A DNA stretch of 64,000 nucleotides from Gossypium raimondii (GCF_025698545.1 NC_068570.1:54083924-54147923); one strand, 5' to 3'; shown: positions 1-12,619, counted from the first letter of the stretch. The notes: a model not told the origin generated them from the sequence alone. Made by a program: numbers and translations.

Positions 1-900
1 AGATAAAGGTTGACCATCCAAGCAGAACAAGGTGGGAGATGTGATCATTGAAGTGGAAACAGACTAGGAACTTTTCGCTCGACTTTTGCAAGAGCTCGAT
101 GATATACTTTTTTGTGACAAGTGAAGAGTACTTGTCTATGAACCTCGATACCCAAGAAATAATTCAATTCTCCTCGTTTTTTAATGAAAACTCCGATTCA
201 AATCCTTATAACTTCATCAATAGTGTGAAAACAATTTCCAATCAAGATAATGTCATCGACATATACTAAACAAAATATGCAAGCATTATTATGTCTTCAA
301 ATGAACAAAGAAGGGTCAACTACGAAGTAGTAAACATCACTTGTTTATGCTCATAGAGAGCTTTTTCAATCTACACACTAGAGAGTTGCCGGTATCATCA
401 TATTGCTCAAATCTAGGGGTTGGGTCATATATACTTCCTCAAGAAGCTCCCCATTCAAGAAAGCATTGTTAACATCTACTTGCCTCATTGCCATTGATGA
501 TTAAAAGCTAAAGCAATGAGTGTGAATAGTGCATGTCTCGCCACGGACCTGAATGTATCTTGATAGTCAAATCCGACTTTCTGTGCATATCCCTTGGCCA
601 CCAGTTGAACTTTATAGCGATCAACCGTGCCATTAGCTTTTTATCAACTTTAAACAACCATCGACGACCAACAACTTTTTGATTTTTAGTAAGGAATTAA
701 ATCCCAAGTTTTATACTTTTGCAAGGCATCTAGCTCAAGATGTATGGCTTGTCGCCATTGTAGATACCTCATGGCTACATGAACATTTGCAGGATCAAAA
801 GGAATATTAGTAGCATTATACACATGAAGTTCTAGCTTAACGAAGACTGATTTGCCTCTTGTAATCATAGGATGAGTGTTGATATCATGAGCATCGACTT
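1..900 (-). pseudogene. Decayed copia reverse transcriptase fragment
   Basis: Read on the minus strand this is the RVT_2 reverse transcriptase region of a Ty1/copia polyprotein, in several frames. From high to low coordinate it shows the domain entry around 868-690 (WRQAIHLELDALQKYKTW), then the conserved stretch QVDVNNAFLNGELLEEVYM at about 500-400, then the catalytic box YVDD encoded at 252-263. Order and spacing fit one RT domain. The frames are broken by stops and shifts, so it is dead. The short + strand ORF at 48-269 is antisense to it. No LTR or target-site duplication is visible; the left side runs off the window. Confidence 0.85.
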
Positions 901-1693
901 GTCGATGTGTGAATCTAAATCTTCATCTTCTTTGGGGTAAAGAATCACCAACAACAACAGTTATATGTTCAAAAATCATTATAGAACTTAAAATAAACTT
1001 AAATTTGAATTTTAATCTATTTAAGATTTCATTGGATCTTTAAATTTTAGTTTGTATTACATGCCGGATTGAATTATATATCGATTTTTAATTTAATTGG
1101 TTGAATTGATAAATTCGATTTGTTGAAGCTTAACTTATTTATTCCTTATCAAATAGAATGATAAAGAGTAAAATATTAAAATAGTCTTTATTAGCAATTT
1201 AATCATTTTAGTCTCTATACTTTTTAAATATTTAAATTTCAATCTCGATTCAAAGGGTAGTCATTAAATCCATTTGTGACAAGTTTACTTAGTATTATGT
1301 GAAAATAACAAATTGACATGACATTATACTTGTGATAATCTATTTGTCATGTACAATTTTAGAAATAGAAAAATATAACTTAATAATAAATGTAATGTCT
1401 ACCATTTGGTTCATGATTGAAATTTTAAAATTCTAAAATCATAGAGCCTAATTGACCAAATTAGAATACACTCATTATAGGAATTAAATACGCAACTTAT
1501 GCATAGTACAATGAGCACTAGTAAAAATTCACTAAAAATAAAGAAATGAACAATTTTTTGTCTCAACAAAAAAGCAATTAGTTACTAACAAAGCAGCCCA
1601 AACTATTTGCATCCAATAAAAACAACAATAACATTCACCTTGTAACATTATGAACAAATTTTTTAACTCTCAAATTCGGCAATTTTTTTGCTG
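901..1693. other. AT-rich spacer and upstream block of pectate lyase copy A
   Basis: I see no gene here. From about 1150 onward the sequence is a family block that recurs upstream of the other pectate lyase copies (about 3920-4230, 21020-21550, 29240-29980 and 36010-36560). The shared block marks the ancestral promoter region of the family. Confidence 0.7.
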
Positions 1694-1700
1694 TATAAAA
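1694..1700 (+). promoter_or_regulatory. TATA box of pectate lyase copy A
   Basis: TATAAAA lies 62 bases before the ATG of copy A. The same box and spacing occur in copy B (4230), copy D (29981) and both stubs (21554, 36565), which supports it as the family core promoter. Confidence 0.6.
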
Positions 1701-1755
1701 CCATCAATAATCTCTCCTTATTCTTCCATCTTCCACTCAAGAAAAGAGTACAACA

Positions 1756-2978
1756 ATGGCTACAACATTATCTTGTTGCTTCACATTGGCCGTTTTCATG
1801 GCCATTCTAATGGCAAGTCCTAGTTTGAGTTTGGCTAATATGAATGTAATCGATAAATGTTGGAGAGGGAACCCTCTTTGGCGAAGTCAACGACAACAAT
1901 TGGCCAAATGCTCTGTCGGTTTTTCCGGCAAAATGATCAACAACATTGGTAAAGACGTCGTGAAATACAAGGTTACATATCCTTCTGACGACCCTTTGAG
2001 TCCTAAATCAGGGACCCTTCGTTATGGAACCACAATGATCAAAGGAAAAGTATGGATCACATTCAAAAATAGCATGACCATCACACTCCAAAGACCACTT
2101 CTTTTAGCGACTTCACTACCATCGACGGTCGTGGCGTCGATGTCCACATCTTGGCGTTGGCGCTTCGGTGTACCAAGCGATCGATATAATCATCCATGGG
2201 CTTCGATCCACCATTGCAAGGCCCAACCACCTAGCACCGTGATGGGTCCAAATGCGAAGGTGATCCTTTAGGCCAAATGGATGGAGACGCTATAAGATTG
2301 GTCACCGCAAGAAAAGTGTGGATTGATCATAACACATTGTATGAGTGCCAAGATGGCCTCCTCGATGTCACTCGCGGTTCCACCAACATCACCATGTCGA
2401 ACAACTGGTTTAGGAACCAAGAAAAAGTTATGCTCCTCTGACATGACGATGGTCATTTGAGAGACAAAAACATGAAGGCCACTGTCATTTTCAACCATTT
2501 TGGACCTAACTGCAACCAAAGAATGCCAAGGTAAATAATAATTATGGATTGGTGAGCTCCATGTTTTTTAATTCATATTTACATGAATTATCTGAAGTTT
2601 TTATATATTAAATTATATTGCAGAGTTCGCCATGGATATGCACACGTAGTGACCAATTTCTACCAAGGGTGGGAACAATACGCCATTGGTGGTAGCATGA
2701 GCCCTAGCATCAAGAGTGAAGCCAATTTTTTCATCGCTCCTAATGATGTTGGGAACAAAGAGGTAACATGGAGAAAAGGAGAGAAAGGTTTATGGAAATT
2801 TTATTCAGTACGGGATGTATTTAAAAATGGAGCATCTTTTAGTAAGCAAACAGGTGTAGGTGGAGCTAAGCCTAACTATAACCAAGAACAAAATTTTAAA
2901 GTTGTCGATGCTGGATCTGTTAAGGAATTGACAAGTGAATCTGGTGTTTTACGATGCTCCAGAAGTTTAATATGTTGA
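1756..2978 (+). pseudogene. Pectate lyase copy A (frameshifted pseudogene)
   Basis: This is a PL1 pectate lyase gene with the two-exon structure of copy B: exon 1 at 1756-2530, an intron with donor GTAAAT and acceptor TTGCAG, and exon 2 at 2624-2978. The N-terminus is a good signal peptide. Compared with copy B, exon 1 has lost 7 bases in four places: 1 base near 2109, 4 near 2150, 1 near 2206 and 1 near 2264. Its length of 775 rather than 782 agrees. A glycine codon in the GHDDGH region has also become TGA (about 2439). Exon 2 is intact (355 bases). The first shift falls before the calcium-binding Asp cluster and the catalytic Arg, so no active lyase can be made. The splice signals and the 3' end are still well preserved, which suggests recent loss. 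Confidence 0.9.
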
Positions 2979-3235
2979 AAGTAATTTGTGTTGGCTTCTC
3001 AAAGAGTAGGACTCGAGTTGTGACGTTAACATCCTTCCCACTAAATTGTAAAGTAAATGCTAATTCTTTACTTATATTTTGTTTGATGTAAAAAAAGGGT
3101 GACTATTTGTACAAGAAAAAGGGGATATTATTATCATATTGATATTTATATATGTGTCATTTTATTTTGTAAATAATAAATGAATCTCCATCTTTTTGAC
3201 TTTATAGAAATCCACAAAGAAGTCCTCTTATTTTA
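2979..3235. other. 3' flank of copy A
   Basis: This is a 3'-UTR-like sequence closely matching the region behind copy C (24763-25010) and less closely that behind B (5522-5760). It ends where the dispersed noncoding repeat begins. Confidence 0.6.
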
Positions 3236-3760
3236 ATTTTAAGTTTGATCTGGATAAAATGTTAAAACTCAAGCTTGGTCCAGCTTGACCCATATTATTT
3301 TTTAATTTTATTTTATATAAAAATTTTAAAATATAATACACCAAATACATTAAAATATTAAAATAAAAGTTTTCTAACAAATTCAAAATGTGTTAAAAAA
3401 GTCTTTATACTTAAACAATCTTGAGATAATTGCAACTTAACAAGCAAATGACTCTAAAATAGTAGCAAAATTAACAATAAAACAAGTGTTATACAATATC
3501 CAAACGTTAACAACAAAATAGTAGTAACATAGTAGTGAAATGGTAGCAAAATAGTGGGAAAACAACAAGAAACATGGAAAACAAGAAGGCTTTTTTTTGA
3601 AAATTTAGGTTGGGTTGGGTGCGGGCCAAAAACCTTACCCGAGGCCTATCTCATTTTCTAAACGGGTTTTTTTTGCCTAAGCCCGTTTTTCGAACCAATT
3701 TTTTGCACAAGCCCTCTCATTTTTTGGGTTGGCCCAACCCAGCCATGAACAACTCTAGTT
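3236..3760. repeat. Dispersed noncoding repeat, copy 1
   Basis: This AT-rich noncoding element has GC-richer ends. One end has runs such as AAGCTTGGTCCAGCTTGACC and the other has GGGTTGGCCCAACCCAGCC. Related copies lie at about 27560-28110 and 31680-32215, each behind a pectate lyase copy. The ends look like a short non-autonomous DNA transposon, but I could not fix the terminal repeats. It was probably present before the gene block duplicated. Confidence 0.6.
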
Positions 3761-4229
3761 TGGAGTAAAGTCAGGTAATTCTCGAGAGTGATAGTAGCGA
3801 GGCGCTGCTCAAGTGGAGGACATGTTTGTTCATTGGTATGGCGTGTTAATATGTAGTTATAGCCACAACCAATGGCAAATTCGAAATTTTTTTTAACAAG
3901 TTGGAAATTTAATTATAATTTAATGAATGTAATGTCTACCATTTGGTCCATGATTGAAATTTTAAAATTCTAAAATCATATAGCCTAATTGAACAAATTA
4001 GAATACACTCATTATAGGAATTAAATACGCAACTTATGCATGGTACAATGACCACTAGTAAAAACTCACTAAAAAAAACAAATGAACAATTTTTTGTCTC
4101 AACAAAAAAAAAAGTTAGTTACTAACAAAGTAGACCAAACTATTTGCATCGGATAAAAACAAGAATAACATTCACCTTGTAACATTATGAACAATTTTTT
4201 TAACTCTCAAATTTGGTAATTTTTTTCAG
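3761..4229. other. Spacer and upstream block of copy B
   Basis: The first part matches the sequence after the repeat in copy C (about 28110-28275). At about 3920 it joins directly to the family promoter block, so the downstream spacer present behind C and D has been deleted here. Confidence 0.6.
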
Positions 4230-4236
4230 TATAAAT
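4230..4236 (+). promoter_or_regulatory. TATA box of pectate lyase copy B
   Basis: TATAAAT lies 62 bases before the ATG of the only intact copy, in the same position as in copies A and D. Confidence 0.6.
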
Positions 4237-4291
4237 CCATCAATAATCTCTCATTATTCTTCCATCTTCCACTCAAAAAACGAGTACATCA

Positions 4292-5521
4292 ATGCCTACA
4301 ACATTATCATGTTGCTTCACAGTGGCTCTTTTCATGGTTATTCTAATGGCAAGTCCGAGTTCGAGTTTGGCTAATATGAATGTAATTGATAAATGTTGGA
4401 GAGGGAACCCTCTTTCGCGAAGTCAACGACAACAATTGGCCAAATGCTCCGTCGGTTTTGTCGGCAAAATGTTCAACAACATTGGTAAAGATGTCGTGAA
4501 ATACAAGGTTATTGATCGTTCCGACGACCCTTTGAGTCCTAAATCAGGGACCCTTCGTTATGGAACCGCAATGAGCAAAGGAAAAGTACGGATCACATTC
4601 AAAAATAGCATGACCATCACACTCCAAAGACCACTTCTTTTAAGCAGCTTCACTGCCATTGATGGTCGTGGCTTCGATGTCCACATAACTGGCGCTGGAT
4701 GCCTATTGGTGTACCAAGCGACCGATATAATCATCCATGGACTTCGCATCCACCATTGCAAGGCCCAACCACCTAGCACTGTGATGGGTCCAAACGCGAA
4801 GGTGATCCCTTTAGGCCAAATGGATGGAGACGCTATAAGATTGGTCACTGCAATGAATGTGTGGATCGATCATAACACATTGTATGAGTGCCAGGACGGC
4901 CTCCTCGATGTCACTGGCGGTTCCACCAACATTACCGTGTCGAACAACTGGTTCAGGAACCAAGACAAAGTTATGCTCCTTGGACACGACGATGGTCATT
5001 TGAGAGACAAAAACATGAAGGTCACTGTCATTTTCAACCATTTCGAACCTAACTGCAACCAAAGAATGCCAAGGTAAATAATAATTATGGATCGGTGAGC
5101 TCCATGTTTCTTAATGCATATTTACATGAATTATCTGAAGTTTTTCTATATTAAATTATATTGCAGAGTTCGCCATGGATATGCACACGTAGCGAACAAT
5201 TTCTACCAAGGGTGGGAACAATACGCCATTGGTGGTAGCATGAGCCCCAGCATCAAGAGTGAGGCCAATTTTTTCGTTGCTCCGAATGATGTTGGGAACA
5301 AAGAGGTTACATGGAGAAAAGGAAAGAAAGGTTTATGGAGATTTTATTCAGTTGGGGATGTATTTAAAAATGGAGCATCTTTCAATAAGCAAACAGGTGT
5401 AGGTGGAGCTAAGCCTAAGTATAACCAAGAAAAAAATTTTAATGTTGTCGATGTTGGATCTGTTAATAAATTGACAAGTGAATCTGGTGTTTTACGATGC
5501 TCGAGAAGTTTAATATGTTGA
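4292..5521 (+). CDS. Pectate lyase (PL1 family), intact copy B
   Basis: This is a secreted, calcium-dependent pectate lyase that cleaves de-esterified homogalacturonan in the cell wall by beta-elimination (family knowledge). Exon 1 is 4292-5073, the intron 5074-5166 (GTAAAT...TTGCAG) and exon 2 5167-5521, encoding 378 residues. Residues 1-27 form a signal peptide. The PelC-type motifs are present: the Asp pair in QMDGDAI (178 and 180), the Asp pair in QDGLLD (202 and 206), Lys226 in NQDKVMLLGH, and the Arg-rich catalytic motif QRMPRVRHGY (Arg258 and Arg263) spanning the splice junction. The protein ends with RCSRSLIC. The start is the first ATG after the TATA box and matches copies A and D. 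One oddity is MPTTLS where the others have MATTLS; another is Glu for Gly in NHFEPNC. Expression cannot be judged from sequence. It is the only family member in the window able to make a full-length enzyme. Confidence 0.88.
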
Positions 5522-6439
5522 AAGTCATTTGTGTTGGCATCTCAAAGTGTAGGACTCGAGTTGTGACGTTAACACCCCTCCCACTAAACTGTAACGTAAA
5601 TACTAAAGCTTTGCTTATATTTTGTTTGATGTAAAAACAGGGTGAATATTTGTACAAGAGAAAGGGGATATTATTATCATATTGATATTCATATATGTGT
5701 GTCTATTTTGTTTTGTAAATAATACAATGAATCTCCGTCTTTTGACTTTTTGAAAATCAACAATGAAGTCTTTTTACTTCGGTTTGTTCAAATTCAATTA
5801 TTGTGCTTTATGTAAATTGATACCTTAATTTGATTGACTAATAGTACTTAATATTGATGTTAAATTGTTGATTTAAAAATCAATAAAAATAATTTATATG
5901 TAAAGTATTAACAAAAATCAATTAATCAAGTTTATATATTTATCACTAATTTTTTTATTATTGGGTTTGGCAAGATTTTTGCATCACATCGGTTCTCCAT
6001 TTGGAGTTGTGGGCGATGTTTGATGAATTGGAAGTGGTTTGGAGTAAAGGCAAGTAATTCTCAAAAGTTATAGTAGTGAGGCGCTACTTAAGTGGGGATC
6101 ATGTTTTTGATATTTATAGCAGTAAACTTTAACCAAATACGTACCTGCATTTTCGGATAAGTAGATCTTTGGTGTTTTTCGACTTTCAACCAAACAATCT
6201 TCTCCGTTATTCTCGTACCACGAACTGCTTCGAGTGTGGGCTTGAACCAATTAAACTAAAACACAGAACTTGAAAAAGTTTTCCTTTTAGGGGTGAAAAC
6301 AGAAATTCTCTCTTTTTTAATAAAAATTGATAAAACCTATGTTCTGGAAAAATATATTTAAAAGTTGAGAATAAATTCTCTTTATTTTTTGGTAGAATAA
6401 CAATCTCTCAAAAATTGTTTAAATAGTTCTACTGGTGTC
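5522..6439. other. 3' flank of copy B (start of duplicated block 1)
   Basis: 3'-UTR and spacer. From 5601 it is repeated at 33069-33893 with few differences. No gene is supported; the 60-codon minus ORF at 6068-6250 is not recognisable. The block is interrupted at 6440 by the gypsy element. Confidence 0.75.
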
Positions 6440-7439
6440 ATCTATGTAACACCCCGACCCGAGTCCGTCGCCGGATTAGAGTTACGAGGCATTACCAATC
6501 AAAATCCGACCCAAAATTATTATTACCAAAATTAGTCAACAATTTATTTACAAAATTGGACGAGATATTAAAACATTAATAGACACAATAATGCCACTTT
6601 TGGACAATAATAATCCTCCTCCTAACGGCAACATTTAACAACTAAAATACAATAAGTGTCTTAAATCGGACAACCAACGATTCACATCACAACCTTAGCA
6701 TATTAATTATCTAAATACCATAATTATGCCCTAATTTGGACAGACAATGCTTCATAATATAACAGCAGCATATTAATTAGCTAATAACTTGTCTTAAGTT
6801 CAACTTTATCTCCCTCATGCAGTACAAACCGAACAGCATGTAAGTTAACTTCAATTTTTTTTATATATACATCGAAAGCAATAATGAATGAACATCAAAC
6901 TAAATAAAATTTTAAAGTATGGAGTTCAGCAGATTAAATAACACTTACATATCTATCATAGCTTATACTATAATCAAATATGTATAATTAAAATCTCCAT
7001 TTTAATGACCTTTAAAACTATATGCATAGACACCAAAATAGGTCAAAACAAAGTAAGCCATTTTCGCATGGCTCATATTCACATATCCCAAAATTAAACA
7101 TATTTCGCATGGCTCATATTCACATATCCCAAAATTAAACATATTAACTAGACTATACATGCCATAGGTTCGAATTCAAAATATATAAAATACCAAAGAT
7201 GGTCGATAGTGTGATAGACTATGCCGACGATCCCCGAGCTCGTAACGTGACTTCAAAATCTATAAAACAGAGGTAAACAAATACAACACACGTTAAGCTA
7301 TTTAAGCTTAGTAAATCATGAGCAAAAATTCATATATATATACTTATACTTATACTTATTCCATCATTAAGTTAAAATAAACCAAAATCATTTATATATT
7401 TATATATAAATCAAATGCATATAATCACTTAATTTAACA

Positions 7440-7620
7440 TATTCAGATCACTGGCACTTAGCCTGCTAGGTTTATAACCTGATTCATATCACCGGCATTT
7501 AGCCTACTAGGCTTATAACCTGATTCAGATCACCGGCACTTAGCCTGCTAGGCTTATAGCCTGATTCAAATCACCGGCACTTAGCCTGCTAGGCTTATAG
7601 CCTGATTCAGATCACCAATT
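7440..7620. repeat. 41-bp tandem repeats inside the left LTR
   Basis: Four tandem units of about 41 bases contain the core CACTTAGCCTGCTAGGCTTA, and a single extra unit lies at about 7789-7838. The core includes the palindrome-like AGCCTGCTAGGCT. The same array with slight differences is in the other LTR. Confidence 0.9.
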
Positions 7621-9210
7621 CCAAACTTGATAATTCAATGATTCAACCGAATACATTTATATATATATCTTTATATTATAGATTCAACTACTACCATCAT
7701 AATATTTAACTTCCATTATACTTAAATAATATATATTTCACATTCGAACATATTAAAATAATCTAAGCTAATAACTTCATTCCTTTGATTCAAATCACCA
7801 GCACTTAGCCTGCTAGGCTTATAGCCTGATTCAGATCACAAATTTCAATTTCACATATACAAAATATTTCCTCAAATAATTCTTTATAACAAACACATGT
7901 TCATTGTAGTTCATGTCCAATCAATTAAAAGTTTATAAATCATGTCTTCAATTCAATTCAAACACTTATAAATTTATAAACACACATATATATTTATATA
8001 TTATTACTTAACTAAATTCAATACAAGAACTTAACATATATATATATATATCCACCTATTAGAAAATAACTTTTACATGTATATCCGTACATATGCGGTA
8101 CTACCCATATATATATTTAACATTCACACCTTGAAATATGTTCAAAACCTATTCAAACATATATACGTATATGTTTCAACTCACATATATATATACTTAT
8201 TCAAATTATCTATGCAAATGCAATATACATACTTTTAATCAAACTCAAAGATTATACATGAATGTACATATATATTCAATTTTGTGTTTACATTTATAAT
8301 CCTCATATCATCAAATATTTTCAATAACATAAACATATTGATACATGTTTAATATTCAAACAATGTATATATATTTTCTATATACCATTCGTACTTACAA
8401 TTAATTCAAAGACTTATATAGGCATATATTCATATATTGAATATGGTATATACATATATACCATTTATATTTCAAACTTATTCAATCAAATTATTTTTAA
8501 TTATAGATCAACAAAATAAAATACATATACATACATATATACTGATTTAAATACGTTAAATAACTAGTAGACTTACCTCGGACGATGGAAAATCAAGTCT
8601 GACGATTATTCAACTAATTTGGCTTTTCCCGATCTAACTCCGATTTCTTTGGTTCTCGATCTAAATATATTCAAAATAAGATAATTTATTTATTAACACA
8701 TTCAATTTAGTCCAAAAACACTTAATTTGGCAAATTACTATTTTGCCCCTAATATTTACACTTTTTGCAATTTACTCCCTATTGCATAAAACACAATTTA
8801 CACAAAATTTGCCCATACCACACAAAGGCCGAATATTCATGGTTCTCATACAAGTCCACACATTGCATTTATTTCACATTGTAGTCCCCCAAAAATTTAA
8901 TTTCACAATTTAGCCCTATTTACTCAATTTCACTAAAAATTCCAATACAAAACATATTAATCTATCACATATCTTTCATTTTTCATCATCAACTATCACA
9001 AAGTCCAAGCATTCATTAATGGCACATTTCAAAATCATCACCAATTCACAAAATTAAAACATGGGTTTTGAAGAACACAAAGCAACGATCTCAAAAACGT
9101 AAAAATTATTAAAAACCGAACAAAGAACTAACCTCAATCAAGCTTTTATATGACCGAATTTAGCTAGGTTTTCTTTCTTTTTCTTTTGTTTACTTTCGGC
9201 TAGTGAAGAA

Positions 9211-9425
9211 GATAATAACCTTGATTTTTTCTTTGTTTTTAATTAACATATATTAGTTTGTTTTATTTATTTACCTTATTAACCCTTAATAAATAATTTA
9301 TATTTCATATAACATAAGGATAATAACCTTGATTTTTCTTTGTTTTTAATTAACATATATTAGTTTGTTTTATTTATTTACCTTATTAACCCTTAATAAA
9401 TAATTTATATTTCATATAACATAAG
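9211..9425. repeat. 108-bp tandem duplication in the left LTR
   Basis: Two nearly identical units begin at 9211 and 9319, each starting GATAATAACCTTGATTTT. The right LTR has a single unit (from about 17248), so the duplication arose after insertion or during the last reverse transcription. Confidence 0.9.
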
Positions 9426-9721
9426 GATATAATTGTCCATAGCCACCCACTATCTTTTCAAGTGGTCTAATTGACATTTAAGACCCCCATTTTTAAAAGA
9501 CAACATCAATTAGGTATTTTTAGATTTAACCCCTAAATTTTCATTTTACGCAATTAAACCTTTTTTATCAAATTGAACATTCAAACGATTAAATTTCCAC
9601 ACGAATTTTTCACACCTATAACTTAACATATAATAGACACTAAAAATAATATTAAAATATTTTTCTGATTAGGATTTGTGGTCCCGAAACCACTATTCTA
9701 ATTAGGGTCAAAATCGGGTTG

Positions 9722-11497
9722 TTACAACTCTCCCCCCTTTAGGGATTTTCGTCCCCGAAAATTCTTACCAGTGAATAGGTATGGATAACGCTCTTTCATC
9801 GTATCTTCTGACTCCCAAGTTGCTTCTTCAACTCCGTGTTTATGCCACAATACTTTAACTAACGGAATTTTCTTATTTCGTAATTCTTTGATCTCACGAG
9901 CCAGAATGCTAATCGGTTCTTCTTCATATGACATATCAGAGTTAATTTCAATCTCCGTCGGACTAATCACATGTGAAGGATCAGATTGGTATCTACGAAG
10001 CATCGAAACATGGAATACATTATGAATCTTTTCTAACTCAGGCGGTAACATCAATCTATAAGCAACCGATCCAGTACGCTCTATAATCTCGTACGGTCCA
10101 ATGAATCTCGGACTCAATTTGCCTTTACGACCGAATCTGAGTATTTTCTTCCACGGTGAGACTTTCAAAAACACTTTATCCCCGATCTGAACTTGTATAT
10201 CCTTTCTTTTCAAATCCGCATAAGATTTCTGACGATCCGATGCTGATTTCAGACTATCCCGAATCACTTTCACTTTTTGTTCAGTCTCTTTAATCAAATC
10301 AATCCCGTGTATCTTATTTTCACTGAGCTCGGTCCAATACAATGGTGTACTACATTTACGACTGTACAAAGCCTCGTAAGGTGCCATTTTGATACTAGAT
10401 TGAAAGCTATTATTATAAGCAAATTCAATCAAAGATAAGTATCGTTCCCACGTACCTTCAAACTCGAGAATGCAACATCTCAACATATCCTCAAGTATCT
10501 GAATGATTCGTTGGGATTGACCATCTAGCTGCGGATGGAAAGCTGTGCTAAAATGTAGTTTCGTACCTAAAGCATTTTGTAGTTTCTTCCAAAATCGCGA
10601 TGTGAATCTCGGATCTCTGTCTGAAACAATAGAAATAGGCACACCATGCAATCTCACAATTTGAGAAACATACAATTCAGCAAGTTTATCGAGTGCGAAA
10701 TCTGTGCGAATTGGCATAAAGTGTGCCGATTTTGTCAACCTATCAACAATAACCCAGATTGTATCTTTCTTGCTTGGTGTCAACGGTAAACCGGATACAA
10801 AATCCATCGTAACTCGGTCCCATTTCCATTCAGGTATCATGATCGGCTGAAGCAATCCAGATGGTACTTGATGCTCGGCTTTTACTTGCTGACATAAACA
10901 TTTCGAAACAAAGTTAGAAATGTCTCGTTTCATACTATGCCACCAATAGTGTTGTTTCAGATCGTTATACATTTTCGTGCTACCCAAACGAACAGAAAAT
11001 CGACTATTATGAGCTTCATTCAAAATTATTTGAATTAACTCTGAATTTTTCGGAACACATAATCGGTTTCTGAATCTCAAACAATCCTCAGCATCAACTA
11101 GAAACTCTGAATCAACATTTAAGTCACACTGAGCTCGTTTTGCAATTAAATCATCATCGACTTTCTGAGCATCACAAATTTGTTGAACAATTAACGGTTT
11201 TGCTTTCAACTCAGCTACTATCGCACCATCATCAGACATAGCCATATGCACGTTCATTGCACGCAAAGCAAATAGTGATTTTTGACTTAGGGCATCAGCA
11301 ACAACATTAGCCTTTCCCGGATGATAGTCAATCACAAGCTCGTAATCTTTTAGCAATTCTAACCATCGGCGCTGTCTCAAATTCAGATCTTTCTGAGTCA
11401 TCAAATACTTCAGGCTTTTGTGATCGGAATAAACATGACATTTTTCACCAAACAGATAGTGGCGCCATATTTTCAACGCAAATACAATAGCGGCCAA
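9722..11497 (-). pseudogene. Gypsy pol: RNase H end, integrase and chromodomain
   Basis: This is an open stretch of 591 codons. In order it holds the rest of RNase H ([19 protein letters not shown]), the integrase zinc-binding region, the integrase core ([14 protein letters not shown], then [15 protein letters not shown]), a GPF/GPY-like region, and a C-terminal chromodomain ([14 protein letters not shown]). The third catalytic residue of the integrase D,D(35)E triad should be the Glu after DGQS. Here the codon is CAA, giving DGQSQR, so the integrase is probably inactive even where the frame is open. Upstream the frame is cut by a TAG near 11540. Confidence 0.9.
9727..9741 (-). other. Polypurine tract of gypsy element
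   Basis: On the minus strand the sequence AAAGGGGGGAGAGT directly abuts the 3' LTR. This is the expected position for priming plus-strand DNA. It overlaps the last codons of pol, whose stop codon lies in the first LTR bases (9722-9724). Confidence 0.85.
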
Positions 11498-11556
11498 TTC
11501 CAGATCGTGTGTTGGATAGTTCTTTTCGTGCGGCTTTAACTACCTCGAGGCATAGG

Positions 11557-12592
11557 CTACAACTTTGCCTTCTGCATCAAAACACAGCCCAAACCATTTA
11601 AGGATGCATCACTATAGATAACAAACTCTTTACCCAATTCTGGCTGAACTAAGACTGGAGCTTCGGTCAAAAGAACTTTCAACTGATTAAAGCTTTCTTG
11701 ACACTTTTCTGACCACTCAAACTTAACGTCTTTTTGTAATAACTTTGTCCTCGGGGTCGCAATCATAGAGAACCCCTTCACGAACCGTCTATAATAACCA
11801 GCGAGCCCCAGAAAGCTTCGAACTTCTGAGACATTTTTCGGAGGTTTCCAATCAAGTATAGCTGAAATTTTACTCGGATCAACCCGAATACCCGATGCTG
11901 ATACAACATGGCCCAGAAAACTAACTTCACGTAACCAGAACTCACATTTACTAAACTTTGCATACAACTGTTTATCTCGCAAAGTTTGTAACACAAGTCT
12001 CAGATGTTCGGCATGCTCGGTTTAAATCACGAGAGTAGATCAAAATGTCATCTATAAATACTACCACAAACCGATCCAGATACTGTCTAAAGATCCGATT
12101 CATCAAATCCATGAAAACAACAGGTGCATTAGTAAGTCCAAAAGGCATAACAAGAAACTCATAATGTCTGTACCTTGTTCGAAAAGCAGTCTTTGGCACA
12201 TCAGAGTCTTTAACTCGTAATTGATAGTAGCCTGATCTCAAATCTATCTTCGAGAACATAGTAGCCCCTTTCAACTGATCAAACAAATCATCAATCCGGG
12301 GTAGCAGATACTTATTCTTTATAGTCACCTTATTGAGTTGTCGATAATCAATGCACATTCTCATCGTTCCATCTTTCTTTCTCACAAATAGAACTGGTGC
12401 CCCCCAAGGAGAGAAACTCGATCGTGCAAAACCTTTATCAGTCAACTCCTGCAACTGTGCTTTCAATTCTTTTAATTCGGTCAGTGCCATACGGTACGGA
12501 GCTATCGAAATTGGAGCCGTCCCCGGTACTAACTCAATACCAAACTCTACTTCTTGAATAGGTGGTAAACCCGGTAATTCTTCAGGGAACAC
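11557..12592 (-). pseudogene. Gypsy pol: reverse transcriptase and start of RNase H
   Basis: Two overlapping open stretches (12592-11972 and 11994-11557) encode the RT palm and fingers ([24 protein letters not shown] and the catalytic [11 protein letters not shown]). They continue into the connection domain and the start of RNase H ([19 protein letters not shown]). A frameshift near 12025 separates the two parts just after the YS of the catalytic box, and another shift plus a stop ends the second. Catalytic aspartates are present but not in one frame. Confidence 0.9.
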
Positions 12593-12619
12593 ATTTGGAT
12601 ACTCACATACAACAGGTAC

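Larger units (their letters stand above)
6445..9726 (-). repeat. 3' LTR of gypsy element (left)
   Basis: This LTR is 3282 bases long, against 3140 in the other LTR. Much of the difference comes from two tandem duplications found only here: about 42 bases at roughly 7058-7143 and 108 bases at 9211-9425. It contains the 41-base repeat cluster at 7440-7620. Confidence 0.93.

Noticed and set aside
48..269. A 73-codon + strand ORF
   Set aside because: Antisense to the copia RT fragment, including its YVDD codons.
4558..4848. A conserved minus-strand ORF of about 96 codons under every pectate lyase copy (also 23793-24086 and 30310-30600)
   Set aside because: It lies exactly antisense to exon 1, and its conservation is explained by the sense protein. 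No independent signal.
7440..7620. CRISPR-like regular repeats
   Set aside because: The units are directly tandem without unique spacers and sit in a plant LTR.
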